Shown: one piece after another, positions 41,060 through 51,740 of the stretch
Position numbering within the stretch: position 1 is the stretch's first letter
How the letters are laid out: every line of letters starts with the position of its first letter
The notes under the pieces: model-generated
What the model saw: the letters and a program-made list of their open reading frames with translations, nothing else
Database searches by the model: none
What the model was told of the DNA's origin: nothing
Program-made: the position numbers and the translations under genes
Assembly (NCBI RefSeq): GCF_964019385.1
Contig: NC_088654.1
Coordinates: forward strand, 11,257,145 to 11,321,144
Reading direction: 5' to 3'
Length of the DNA: 64,000 nt
Source of the DNA: Sycon ciliatum
Lineage: Eukaryota > Porifera > Calcarea > Leucosolenida > Sycettidae

Positions 41060-42212
41060 GTAGCCCCTTCCCAAAGATGCTCGCCACTTTTTTCGCAACA
41101 TTTCGTTGTTTGGGAAGAAATCGCAACTTTCTTCATTTTCGAGAACTATTTCGCAACTTTTCAGCAACCTTGGCCCCATTGCATGGGGTCAAAAGGTCAA
41201 GTCACAGACTGCATGTCGGACAAATGCCTACTCGATCATTTCTCGCCTTCCTTCACTTAGGGACCATCGCAAAAGTTCGCAGAAGCCCTTGAAACGAAGA
41301 GCATACGTTTGGGGGGGAGGGAGTCGGTGCGAAAATCGCAAACCGGGCTTCAATTCAAAAAAGTATTGACGACATAGGAGCTGTAGGATTAGCATGCCAT
41401 CACAGCCGGCGTAGATCGCTTGAATGTGAAAGCAATATACACCAGTCAACGTTCATTGTAATGCTCAAAGGATACAACTGCATAGCTCTAGCTGTTCTCG
41501 TTCTTAGATCACCCACTGCAAGCTGCAAGGTGATATCATCGTTGCATTTATAAAGTGCTGCACATTGTTACACACTGATACAACAATGCTTGTGTAGTAT
41601 AATTATTATGTGTGAGCATCCAAGTGAAAAAATGAAGCCCATATTGTGACTGTCGTTTCGTTTGAGGGGGGAGGGAGGGGGGTCAGGCCCGAAACTCACG
41701 GTCTTCGTTTCGGGGGCTTCTGCGAACTTTTGCGATGGTCCCTTACATGTAAGCTGCAGAGTCCAGACTCATGCCACTTGTCAGAGTAACCGGGAGTAGA
41801 CCACCACACTCCATTATTCACCCCAGTGTCTGGAGATAGGTGGATTTTGTAGAAAGAAAAAAAAAGAAGAAAAAAAGTAGATCAACGGTATTTACTTCGA
41901 AAATGCGCATTCCCTTTTCCGTCCACTGGAATGATGTAGGATACATGTAACAGGCTACTGGTACTGTGTAAACTTGTGGTTCACAGCAGTAAGGTGTGTA
42001 CGAGTTTGCTGTCGCACCACTTCTGTATTTCCTCTCCTTTTTCTGGTGGTTTTTGTACAAGAACTCTCCATTTTCAAGTAATTAGTTGCGATGTTAGCAA
42101 CTTTTGCTTTTTCTGAAATTATGGATGCGATTTCAGCAACTTGCACTTGTTTTGGCACGGTTGCGAAAAGCATAAGCTGCGAAACATTATGGCATCTTTG
42201 GGAAAGGGCTAG
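41060..42212. mobile_element. Composite TIR element interrupted by another MITE
   Basis: Outer ends AGCCCCTTCCCAAAGATGC and GCATCTTTGGGAAAGGGCT. The same element is uninterrupted at 52647-53135 (489 bp). Here a PIF/Harbinger-like MITE at 41260-41742 splits it, with some extra sequence at 41745-41875. Confidence 0.8.
41260..41742. mobile_element. PIF/Harbinger-like MITE with TTA duplication
   Basis: TIR GGGACCATCGCAAAAGTTCG with CAGAAGCCC, perfectly inverted at the right end, flanked by TTA on both sides (41257-41259, 41743-41745). GGG-type ends and a TWA duplication fit PIF/Harbinger. Confidence 0.8.
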
Positions 42213-43199
42213 TGGGGGGGGGGGGGGGACACTTGTCTTTCCACTCACTCAGTCAGTGCTAACGTCGACGTCAGTACAGAACCTTTTGATCAGTGGAGGG
42301 ACACTTGTCTTTCAACTCAAACACAGTCAGTGTGGACTTCATCGTGAATGAGGAACCTTTTAAAGGTTAAGGGGGTTCGGGACAGTTAGGCCCAAAAATT
42401 TAATTTCAACATCAGCCCAATCTGACATCAGGTTTGAATAGGTACAGCCTTATATTTTCGCTTCGTAACATCAGTTTTTCAATTGCCCGAATAGGTCTTG
42501 CCAAAAACACAATTTTCCTTGATGACACAAAATGACACAAAATCCCAAAATTGATGAGAAATCGTCCATAACATCAGTTAGGACAGAAAATATGACATAA
42601 AATTTTACAGACTGTTTGAGGTATTGACTAAGATGATATCAACACCGAAAAATGTACACTTTGGTTGACGATGGGATCCAGGTCGTCATTTCCTGGAGAA
42701 GAACAAAAAGACGCCAAAAATGAAACTTTGAATATTTTTTGCAGCTTATTTTTGAGTTTGCCCCATATGTGGATACTTCAAACACGTTCTATAAGTGGGT
42801 TGGAACAGGTTTACCGCGGCGAAAATAGGGGTCACCGTGCATATTTAGGAGAAAAATCCAAAAAACTGTCAAAATTTGCCTAAAATTGGTAAATTCACGT
42901 ATCTATATTGCTTGTACTTCTCTGCTGCTGCTTTGGTCATAACTTATTGGATTTTTGGCTGTTAGGTGTTGCATAAACTCACTAGAGCCCTCGGCGTTCA
43001 GAACAATACAAGGATGGAATAGCTGAACTAGTAAATTTGCCGGAAAACCCTGGGTGCACGCATTATCGATAGGTACTTTTCTCCATGATTACTCTCCTGT
43101 TGGCACTTGGTTGTGATACATGTACATGTAGCCATGATAGCGCTTAGCACTGCCCCATATCAAACTACAATGAAAGCTGACATGTTGGAACGAATCAGA
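42213..43199. other. AT-rich non-coding stretch
   Basis: Starts with a duplicated CACTTGTCTTTC...CTCA segment (42231, 42302). No exon or TIR element identified after that. Confidence 0.4.
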
Positions 43200-43745
43200 C
43201 AACATTGAGTCCTCTTGTTCTTCAACTATGTGAGCTAGAACGTGTCCCCACACTGGCAAAAATGATGGTATTTTACGGTGCGCACAAACAAGTGAAGCAC
43301 TGTGCCACAGGGCGTTCCTTACAGTTGGGTTGCTGCTGGTTCTTCGCTAGGTGTTCAGCCACCACTAATATAATATTCCTTGAGACTGTCACCCGCTTCT
43401 TACCTCCGACTTGCTCCTTCATCAGTCAGGAAATGGCTGGCTCACCACTTCGTTTGTAGGACAAGACAAAGTGCTTCATCACCAACCCACTGGCAGCTGC
43501 CCGCACTGCAACTGATTTAGAGAAGCACGTTGCTTGGACCAACGGTTGAAGGGTGGCCAGCCGCTTTTGCTGATGTTCTGCAAACTCCATCGCCGAACAT
43601 GCTGATGCAAAAGTGACAGAGTGCTACTGGATACTGGCATCAGGGCGAGCTTCGACAATTTCAGCTAGGGCCGCAACATCCGCAACAGCATCATGAGCAG
43701 CGAACTCATTCCCAACGATGAACTATAAATCAATCTGAGGCTGTA
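43200..43745 (-). pseudogene. Decayed DEDDh-type exonuclease fragment
   Basis: One minus frame reads VGNEFAAHDAVADVAALAEI, then (after a stop at CAG TAG) AVRAAASGLVMKHFVLSYKR, and after a TGA KKRVTVSRNIILVVAEHL. HDAVAD fits the H-x4-D motif III of DEDDh exonucleases. This C-terminal arrangement is known to me from uncharacterised transposon-linked exonuclease proteins of invertebrates. Two in-frame stops mark it as dead. It may belong with the exon at 44259-44643. Confidence 0.5.
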
Positions 43746-43809
43746 GCTTGGGAGCTCCGGTATCGCGGTTTAGGGATCAGAGTGTTCACCAATCACAAAA
43801 TGCACACCA

Positions 43810-44160
43810 TTGACACACACATCCGTGCACACATACACACACACACGCACACACACGCACACAAACACACACACATGCATGCTCTCACACGCAATAGAAC
43901 ACACGCGCGCGTACACACACACATACATTCACGCACGTGTGCGTACCCACCCACATGCATGTGCACACTCATGTGCATGAGTGGAGATGCCCGCATACAC
44001 ATGTCACACCAACATGCCCTGGGAGCGGTCATGCACGTGTGTATAGATGTGTGCGAGGGCACGTCCACATGAGCGCATATGCATGTGCATGTTCATACAT
44101 GCGTATGGTGCACACATGCACAAACATGCAGGTCTATGCAAACACACAGACGCTCGCGGC
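43810..44160. repeat. CA/CATG-rich microsatellite region
   Basis: Interrupted CACA, ACGC and CATGTGCA repeats lying between the exonuclease relic and the N-terminal exon of the presumed same element. Confidence 0.8.
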
Positions 44161-44258
44161 CGCCGCGCATACAGTGTGCTCATACATTTCCATAGCCATA
44201 GGGCCAATGACTCGCAAATATCATGAATAAATCTTATGAGATTGAAAAACGCACTTAC

Positions 44259-44643
44259 CCAAAGCAGCGTTGGTGTTGCTTGTGGAAGCACGAGGGCCAG
44301 AGTGTTGAGCAGTTACAGGGCTATCTGTATCTATAAAATTCTCCATCCCACACTGCTGACACAGAATGACAAGTACGCTGCCCAGGTCGTACCTCTTCTC
44401 TTCAACGCAATCAATGAGCGCCAGAGGTTTGCTACATCCAGGATTCTGGCACGCAGACAATCCCACAGCCAGATACATGTACCTGAGATGAACGATTCGT
44501 CGACCGTGAAGAGGGGCACTGAACGACCTCTTCGCGGGAGTCGAATCCAGTGGCGTTAGTGATGGAGATCGCCCTTTCCGTTTTTCAGGAACTCGATCGA
44601 TCGTTTGAGTTTGCGAAGCGTCCCCCTCCTCGGCTTCTTGCAT
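44259..44643 (-). CDS. N-terminal exon of a Mutator-like-transposase-type protein (relic or partial)
   Basis: 128 codons plus one base from ATG 44643, with a clean GTAAGT donor at 44258. The second half has Cys pairs and CVEEKRYDLGSVLVILCQQC then NTNAALG. This resembles the zinc-binding start of Mutator-like transposase-domain proteins (CVSEKRYGLGS..., N-T-x-A-L-G). The transposase core expected after the intron is not found in the window. The following DNA is microsatellite and then a dead exonuclease piece. Assignment is from memory of the family pattern and is moderate. Confidence 0.5.
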
Positions 44644-45128
44644 CGTCCAGTACGCAGAATGCGGGCCGCGTCGTGGGTGACGGATTACTCTCCCGCGTCT
44701 TCATCTCCACGACACGTCGGCAGGAGAACCGAGCTATCCAAAAACCGCCAATGTCAAAACAAATCCGCAAGTCCACTAGTGGCGGAGCTTCTTCCTCAAA
44801 TCTTGTCTCGACTCGAGCACGCGCTGCGAAGTCATGGTCAAACCATTTTCTGTGCATGATCGCGTCCCATTTTTCCACTCCGAAAGGCATTATTTTTCAG
44901 AAAAAAATTCGGAAATCCAACATGGCGCTAACCGTCGCGAACCTCCTGTGCAGCACAGCTTAGTCGAATAAGGCGGTGCCTTTGGTCGTTTTCTTCACGC
45001 TCATAAGTTCATAAGTACACGTGTACTTGATTGTATTTCTTCTAGCAAGATAAATGCTCGCTGTGTGCGTGATCAATAATGCTCGATGAAATCCAATCCA
45101 ATCAAGATTCAAGACGGTAGATTACATT
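44644..45128. other. Non-coding stretch
   Basis: No clear exon; a degraded MITE-A-like TGCTCGATGAAATCC lies at 45078. Confidence 0.4.
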
Positions 45129-45476
45129 CGGGTTTTCAACCCCTTTGCTCCCTCAAATCGATCCTCTTCCATCACCGCTTGCTACCTGCGTCATGAACGA
45201 GAAAAGCGGAGGCGATACGAACAGCACGTCAAGGAGGTCGAGCGCGGAACCTTCATCCCTGTGGTTTTCGCAGCAACCGGTGGTGGATCTACTGGTCGAG
45301 CTGCTGCCGCTTTCCTCAAGAGAATAGCCGAAATGGTCTCCTACAAATCTGGTGAGCCATACTCAGCAGTGATGGCATGGATCCCCTGCAGGTTTAGCTT
45401 CGCCCTTCTTCGTGCCAGCGTGGCTTGCCTGCGTGGTGCACGACGGCTGGCTGTATTCGCACCCGGAGGTGGCTGA
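45129..45476 (+). pseudogene. Retroelement protein C-terminal tail
   Basis: The plus frame is open from about 45147: HEREKRRRYEQHVKEVERGT, FIPVVFAATGGGSTGRAAAA, PYSAVMAWIPCRFSFALLRA, SVACLRGARRL, stop TGA. It resembles the conserved tail of invertebrate non-LTR reverse-transcriptase proteins. A second, more decayed copy is at 39700-39910. No reverse-transcriptase part precedes it. Confidence 0.5.
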
Positions 45477-45659
45477 GTCATCCGCTCGACTCGCTGTCTC
45501 GGAAGCTGCCAATTTGCCATACAGCACTAGACAGTAACCATGGTAACTTATGCTCTCTTGTTTATGCCCCGGCATCATTGCTTTTCTGGTATGGTACATA
45601 ATTATTGCTAATGTATCATTGTGCTACTTCTGCCCGTACAAGAGGCCGGTTCCCGTCTT

Positions 45660-45785
45660 TAAAAAAATCCAAGGCAGTGCACAGCCCTAGACCTGCGAAC
45701 ACTGCGCTCAGCAACAGTGCACGGCGAAAAACTATTTACTTGACTCGAGCGACTACTCCGCGAATTCATTCTGCAGCACTGTACA
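45660..45785. mobile_element. Decayed MITE-A copy
   Basis: Shares CACAGCCCTAGACCTGCGAA and a degenerate right end ...GAATTCATTCTGCAGCACTG with 2864-2994. Confidence 0.55.
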
Positions 45786-46227
45786 TTGTACATTGTATAT
45801 AGCAGCCAGGGAGGCATGTAGACAGACCACTTTCTTGTTGGTGCTCGTTCTCTCCGCCGACTTGACGTGCCACTGTTTCAGAGTTTGAATATATTATTGT
45901 ATTGCACCAACTACGTGTAGTTACTTGACGTTGCAGAGAAGATGTACTTCTTCTAGTACGTCCTGTATTTATTATGCGAGCTAATGGCCATACTAGTATT
46001 TAGTCTTCAGGTCTGTTAGCCGAGTTGTATGTCCAAACTAACGTTAATTGGACAAACTGACCTCGAATTACTCGCGTGTAGCACTTTTAGACTTGGTTCA
46101 GCTGCCATAGTTAGTTGTTGATTTGATGAGCAAGACCGTGTACCGTGTGCGCTTGCTTTCAACGTACAGTAGTTAACCATAACGTTCAGATTGTGTGGCT
46201 CGTTCCTTGGATTCGATTGAGAGAACG

Positions 46228-47358
46228 ATGTCTGGCGGAGGAAGTGAAGCATATTCATTCTACAGAACAACTATCGGAGAAGAAACGTTCGACTTACCAC
46301 AGCGATATGAAAAGGCATCACTGATTGCGAAAGGAGGACAAGCTGTTGTGGTGGAGGCCTGGGACAAACGGGAAAAGCAGAAGGTTGCCATCAAGAAGAT
46401 CTGCAAGCCGTTCCAGGATGCCAGCTCGGCTAAGAACACGTTCAGGGAGATAGTTCTCATGCGCAACTTGCAGCATCCCCAGTGCATGGGCGCATTGGAC
46501 ATATTTACTTCAGCCTCAAACCTGCAAGAATTCAGCGATGTTTACCTGGTGATGCAGAAGATGGATTGTGGCTTGAGTTCTAAACTTGGCAAGCACTTGG
46601 ACCACTCTGACATAATATTAATCCTTCGTGGGATTCTTAATGGAGTCCGTTATTTGCATGCCAGAAACATCATTCACGGAGATCTAAAACCTAGCAATAT
46701 TTTGATGAATAGCGACTGCACGTTGAAGATTTCTGACTTCGGAAAGTCGCTAGTAGATGACGGAGAGGGGAATACGGGTGTAACCAGCGGGACCACTATC
46801 TATCTTGCTCCAGAAGTCATCCAGGGTGGTCATTGCGGAAAAGGTGTGGATTCTTGGGCGATCGGATGCATCCTTTCGCGGCTTCTGGGACGGCAGAGAC
46901 TGCACCAAGCTAAAGATTCTACTAACCAGCATATGATAACATCACTGGGTAGTGACGTAATGGAAACACCAGAAGATTGGATTCGCACTAATCAAGCTAA
47001 GGATCTAATATCCAAGATGCTTAAGATCAACCCTGACGAGCGCATCTCCATTGTACACGCACTTCGCCATCCATACGTCCGAAGACCGCGGAGCAGTAGG
47101 GAACCTCATCGTTCCGCCCCGGACCAGTTTACGCACACAATGTTCTCTAAAGACCGAACTGTCGAGGAATGGAAACAGATCACATATGGCGAAATCCAGA
47201 ACGCACAGGATCCCGCTCGACCCCATTTTCTCAGTGGTGAGGTTGCCGACGGTGCTCTGGCTGCTGCTGTTTTTCTTGTTCTCGTTCTTGTTGTTGTGCT
47301 TGTAGTACTTCTACTAAGAGTCGCATCACAAATGGATGTCGTCAACCTTTATAGTTAG
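46228..47358 (+). CDS. p38-MAPK-like kinase ORF, intronless, with C-terminal transmembrane tail
   Basis: 376 codons from ATG 46228. The kinase fold is p38-like: PFQ...AKNTFREI, LDIFTSASNLQEFSDVYLVM and TVEEWKQITYGEI, the last typical of MAPK C-termini. Kept: Lys56 (VAIKK), Glu74, Asp152, DFG 170-172. Changed: glycine loop AKGGQAVV, HRD to HGD (150-152), and the TGY phospho-motif to TGV (183-185). A stretch of about 30 residues around the MAPK insert is missing. Residues about 343-363 ([20 protein letters not shown]) form a hydrophobic segment with 13 residues after it, a tail-anchor layout absent from MAPKs. Vertebrate p38 genes have introns, so this is probably a retrocopy, but the frame is fully open. 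Catalysis is uncertain, and a pseudokinase or scaffold role is possible. Confidence 0.8.
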   Translation: MSGGGSEAYSFYRTTIGEETFDLPQRYEKASLIAKGGQAVVVEAWDKREKQKVAIKKICKPFQDASSAKNTFREIVLMRNLQHPQCMGALDIFTSASNLQEFSDVYLVMQKMDCGLSSKLGKHLDHSDIILILRGILNGVRYLHARNIIHGDLKPSNILMNSDCTLKISDFGKSLVDDGEGNTGVTSGTTIYLAPEVIQGGHCGKGVDSWAIGCILSRLLGRQRLHQAKDSTNQHMITSLGSDVMETPEDWIRTNQAKDLISKMLKINPDERISIVHALRHPYVRRPRSSREPHRSAPDQFTHTMFSKDRTVEEWKQITYGEIQNAQDPARPHFLSGEVADGALAAAVFLVLVLVVVLVVLLLRVASQMDVVNLYS

Positions 47359-47590
47359 GTTCCAGAACTCGCCTGCAAGAAGATAGTGGTGAAGAAAGAC
47401 GACAGGAGCTCGACAAGCCATGGGGCCAACATGTTCTTGCCAGTCACCCTGGATCCACGCTCAGCTATGGGCAAAGTGCATTCTCTGCAGTTGCAGTACT
47501 GTAATAGGGAGAGAGTCTCTGATCGAGCCTGTGGCAAACTGCGCGAGGCGATTGAGATACAATGTACGTGATACTAAGCCCAATGTCAAC
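47359..47590. other. Downstream flank of the kinase ORF
   Basis: A further short frame (47386-47571) has no recognisable product. No nearby AATAAA except within R1 at about 47946. Confidence 0.4.
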
Positions 47591-47595
47591 ATAAG

Positions 47596-47633
47596 CAGGG
47601 AGTCGTAAAATACCGGTATTTTACGACTCCCTG
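47596..47633. mobile_element. 38-bp perfect palindromic element with 8-bp target duplication
   Basis: CAGGGAGTCGTAAAATACC followed by its exact inverse. AACATAAG occurs directly on both sides (47588-47595 and 47634-47641). There is no interior. CAGGG ends plus an 8-bp duplication fit hAT-type termini. Confidence 0.9.
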
Positions 47634-47845
47634 AACATAAGCATATGTGTGGGTTTCTTATGACAGAACCTGTTTTTTCTGAGCTTGTCCTTGCTGCTAC
47701 TTTTTTTGTACATCAATATCACTGATTATAATCATGAGGCGGGTCACACAAATCCATTCTGTTCCTGTCGCATCCCTGGTGATAATGGTTAGGCATGGGA
47801 AGTGTGGGATCTCACAGTTGTCTGCTTTTCTCACACATCGTGTCG

Positions 47846-47972
47846 TGCAATGTTATCGAATGAGCTGATTATTAAGTAACTGGTGGTGATAGTGGACATA
47901 GTCATTATAGCGTAACTTGTAGTTCCTTGGTCCTTTTTCTTTTGTATAAATAAAACCTTGGCTCTCCATCCG
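47846..47972 (+). repeat. Dispersed repeat R1 copy
   Basis: ATGAGCTGATTATTAAGTAA ... CTTGGCTCTCCATCCGAGTC, same order as 2266-2397. Confidence 0.8.
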
Positions 47973-48420
47973 AGTCCAATAATGCACACCTGATGAGCCG
48001 TCCTATTTATCTATACGGCGAAACGATCCTCGTGTGAAACTGCTGCTTGTTACCGCTGCTAAATTGTCCATTTAAATTGTTATAGTCGAAGTACAGTGCT
48101 GTTTTACTTAGGCGTTCGGTTTTTTGATGATTCTCGTTCGCATGGCTTCCCCTTTTATTGATCTTCGCATCTTTTGAGCCACACAAGTTGTGTGGAATGT
48201 TGCTTTGCGTTCTTGAATCGTGGTTTGACCGTATTGTCCAATGGTCTCGCCAGTATCGTCATCGACATGCATGAACATCCGCCAACGTCCTTCACAGCTG
48301 AGACTTTCAGCTCGTGCGTATCTTGGTTGCGCTCACCTTCCCCTCCTTATGTTATTTCTATAACTTAGAACCTACCAAGTTGGAAGGCTGTTGGAGTGCT
48401 CATCCAAGATGTGCTAGAGC

Positions 48421-48592
48421 TGTTAGCCAGTTAGTTGTAGAACGTCAGTACCGTCGGTCAGTGTCGTGCAATGTTATCGCATGAGCTGATTGTTTAGTAA
48501 CTGGTGGTGTCCGTGGACAGTATAGCGTAACTTGCAGTTCCTTGGTCCTTTCTCTTTTGTATAAATTAATCCTTGGCTCTCCATCCGAGTCC
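48421..48592 (+). repeat. Dispersed repeat R1 copy, longest
   Basis: GTTAGTTGTAGAACGTCAGT ... TTGGCTCTCCATCCGAGTCC, about 172 bp. Confidence 0.8.
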
Positions 48593-48654
48593 ATAACTGT
48601 CTTCGTGATTGCCATACTCGTCCAACCGATGTCACCCTCACCCTGCGAATAATG

Positions 48655-50111
48655 ATTGGCTGGTTTATTTTAATTCACACAACAAACGGGAACTAGGCCC
48701 AATGATAAATAGGCGAATGGATAAGCCAAATTTAGAAAAGGGAGGACAGGAATTGGAAACGTACGAAAGAAAAAGTATCTGACAGAGGAGTCAAGCGGGT
48801 ATCAGGGGTGAAAGGGTGGTCGAGGAGAGCTAGGGGGGCGGGCTAGTCTGAGCAACAATATGGTAGGCAACTTATGCTAAACTTTGTCTGTCTTCCTATA
48901 GTCCGAACATCATCCGGCAGCAGGTTGCAGAGTGCAGATCGATCCTGCGACGGACGGCCAAGAAGGCCCAGAGAAATTGGAGGATGGCTGACTGAGCAGA
49001 CCACTGGACCTCTGATGATGGGTTCTCCTGCCAGCAGATCTGACGAACAGTACAGACAACGTGGCACTAGCTTTCCCGTGAAGGCACCTCCAGCTCCAGA
49101 CAAACACTAGTCGGTTGGGCTTGCTGAGTTCGCCTATCCGGTGCAAGCTGTGCTGCACCAGCAGGGGATGCACCGTTGACAACTTGTGTAGGGTGGGTGG
49201 CCGTCGATAGCTCGGATAGCCCTGTTCTGTAGCAGACCCAGGCGATCAAGCTGGCCACCAAGGAGCGCGGAGAAGAAGGCGTTACTGCCATAGACTATGT
49301 CAGGGATGACAACAGCCTGGATGAAGAGACACTGTGCAGATCAGGACAGGGAGCTACGGGTTCGCCACAGCGCGCCAATCTTAGGGGTAGTCTTGTTGAC
49401 AATTGGGTCGACTTGACCGTTCCATGAAAGCTTACTATCAAGTACAACACCGAGGTATGTGGTAGTCGATGCTGTTGGACCGGCTACTCCACGACACTAG
49501 GCAGCCTGCCGGTGAGGAAGAAAGGCCACAGCTCGGTTTTTGGTAGGGTTGAGGACAAGGCTCCTCGCATGTAGCCAAACAGCTAGGTTGGTGACTGCCG
49601 TCGTAAGCTTAGCAGAGACAGCCCCAACAGAACTCTGCGAGGAATACAATGCTATGTCGTCCGAAAACCGGATGCTGGGTGCAGGGTGCAGGACGGAGGG
49701 GACGTCGTGGGTGTAAATAGAACAGGACCTAGCACAGATCCTTGTGGTACTCCACACATGCAGGGGTGGCCCGACTCGTGGTTGGCCCAATGCAGACCAT
49801 CTGCTCTCGTGCAGTTAGGCAGCTGGCAAACCAGGTGAGCGCTGATCCGCACACACGGACGTCAAACAAATCGACAATGAGCTGTGTGTGGCGGACTTCG
49901 TCGAATGCTTTGGACATGTCCGACTTGTATAGTACGGTCACATTTCCCTTGTCCTTGGCAGCGATGAGACTGTCAGTGAGAAGGCAGAGGGCATCCTCAG
50001 TGGAGTGGTACTGACGGTAGGCAAATTGGGTAGTAGGGAGGCACTGGTGGGTTCGAAGGTGGCGGACAAGTTGGCGTTGGACGATCTTCTCAAGAAGTTT
50101 AGAGATAATAT
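48655..50111 (-). pseudogene. LINE A, decayed reverse transcriptase, interrupted at its 5' side
   Basis: On the minus strand: SKLLEKIVQRQLVRHLRTHQ from about 50111, then VLYKSDMSKAFDEVRHTQLI (motif A), HPASGFRTT/FSDDIALYSS (motif C in a shifted frame), TTYLGVVLDSKLSWNGQVD, then LFIQAVVIPDIVYGSNAFFS and a 3' end resembling CR1/Jockey-type ORF2. Several frameshifts and a stop. The 5' boundary meets the 3' end of LINE B. Confidence 0.8.
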
Positions 50112-51740
50112 ATTATATATTTATTACAACATCTCAAGACTCGGTGGAAACACCGGCCAATGTTAAAGAGAGTGGGTGATTGCCAACCACGGCGATAAAT
50201 AAAAGTAAGGGGAGGGAAAAAGAAAGAGTAGCAAAATGAACAGCAACAACTCCGTAAAGAAAGAGAAAGATAATGTCAAATAAAAACAGTGAAAAACACA
50301 GAGACGCAAAGGACATGTGGATAATGAGCTATGCATGTCGTAGTAAATAAGGGGCGGCACGGATCTTAAACAGGCGGAGTGAGGTCAGGTCCTTAACTTC
50401 TCTGGGTAGAGTGAGCCAAACAGAATAAGCAATAAAGAGAGGGGAGCGCAAAAGAGTGGATGAGTTACACTTAGGGAGTAAGAGTGAGTTTCTAGTTCTT
50501 AGAGAAGAGAACCAATTAAAACACATGAGATGAGGTGGGCACAACTCAAGCTTAATAGAATGGACAAGAGAAGCCAGGTGTGCACTGCGTCCATGTGATA
50601 ACGGGGTTGTGTGAGCGATTTTATAAAGGGCGGATGATGAGAGCATGCGGGGTTGACGGAGGAGAATTTTAAGGATTTTCTTGTGATGTATTTCAAGCTT
50701 TGCAGCAGCGGAAGAGGATAACCCAACCCAAGACGTATCTGCATAATGAAATATTGGGCGAAGGTAGGCGAAATAAAAAAGAAGCTTGCAAGAAAGTGGG
50801 AGGTAGGAGCAGTGGGGGGAGAGAATTCCTAAGGATTTACTTGATTTTTTACAGATATATTCGATGTGAGGTACCCAAGAGAGTGCAGAGTCAATCACAA
50901 TGCCAAGGTGTTTGTGAGAAGACACTATGTCAATTGGATTTGGAAAGTTGGCATGGATGAGGGTTGTGAACTCCGGCTGGGGCGGGAAGAGCATGATCTT
51001 TGTTTTTGATAGATTTGGGGACAACCTCCAGGACGACATCCAGGAAAGAACTTCCTGAATGCCAGCACGCAAGTTGTTTTTCAGGCCAGTGAGGGAAGCT
51101 GATGAGGTGAGAAGGGTCGTGTCGTCAGCAAACAGAGACGTTCCAGGGAAGACTGCAGGTAAGTCGTTTACGTAAATTATAAATAGTAGGGGACCAAGAA
51201 TTGATCCTTGAGGAACGCCCGACAATACTGGCTCTGCAGCCGAGGATGTGCCAAGCACAGTTACGTACTGATAACGCCCAGAGAGATAAGATTTCAGCCA
51301 GGAGAGTGGCTGTTTGCGTACCCTGAATGCATGCTCGAGCTTTGCCAAAAGTCCTCGATGCCAGACGGTATCAAAAGCCTTGGCCAAGTCAAAGAAGCAA
51401 ATGCCAGCAAGCGCTCTGTTATCCCTATGCTGGCACACCTGCTGCACGATGCGGGTCAGTTGAAGAGAGGTGGAGTCGCCTTTACGAAACCCAGATTGTG
51501 CGGGATAATGAGGAGTAAAGAAACAGGTCGATAATTATTGGGGAGGGAGGGGTCGCCGGATTTATACAGAGGCACGACTGAAGCCAGTTTGAACGCTGAG
51601 GGCACTACACCAGTCCGGAGAGAAGCACAGAATAAAACGGCAAGTGAATACGCCAGAATATCAGCACATTCCTTCAAAATGGATCCTGGAATTTCCCTCA
51701 CTGCCAGTTGCTTTCGTAGCATCAGCTCATCTCTCCCGTA
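50112..51740 (-). pseudogene. LINE B, reverse transcriptase with internal deletion
   Basis: The N-terminal part (51722-51525) ends NNYRPVSLL. The next residues in another frame are AQSGFRKGDSTSLQLTRIVQ, then a long open frame (51447-50329) with FFDLAKAFDTVWHRGLL, GVPQGSILGPLLFIIYVNDL and FADDTTLL. About 35-40 residues between YRPVSLL and AQSGFRKG are missing, causing the frameshift. The 3' UTR ends in an AT-rich TAATAAATATATAATA tail at about 50112. 5'-truncated at about 51740. Active-site residues are intact. Confidence 0.85.
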
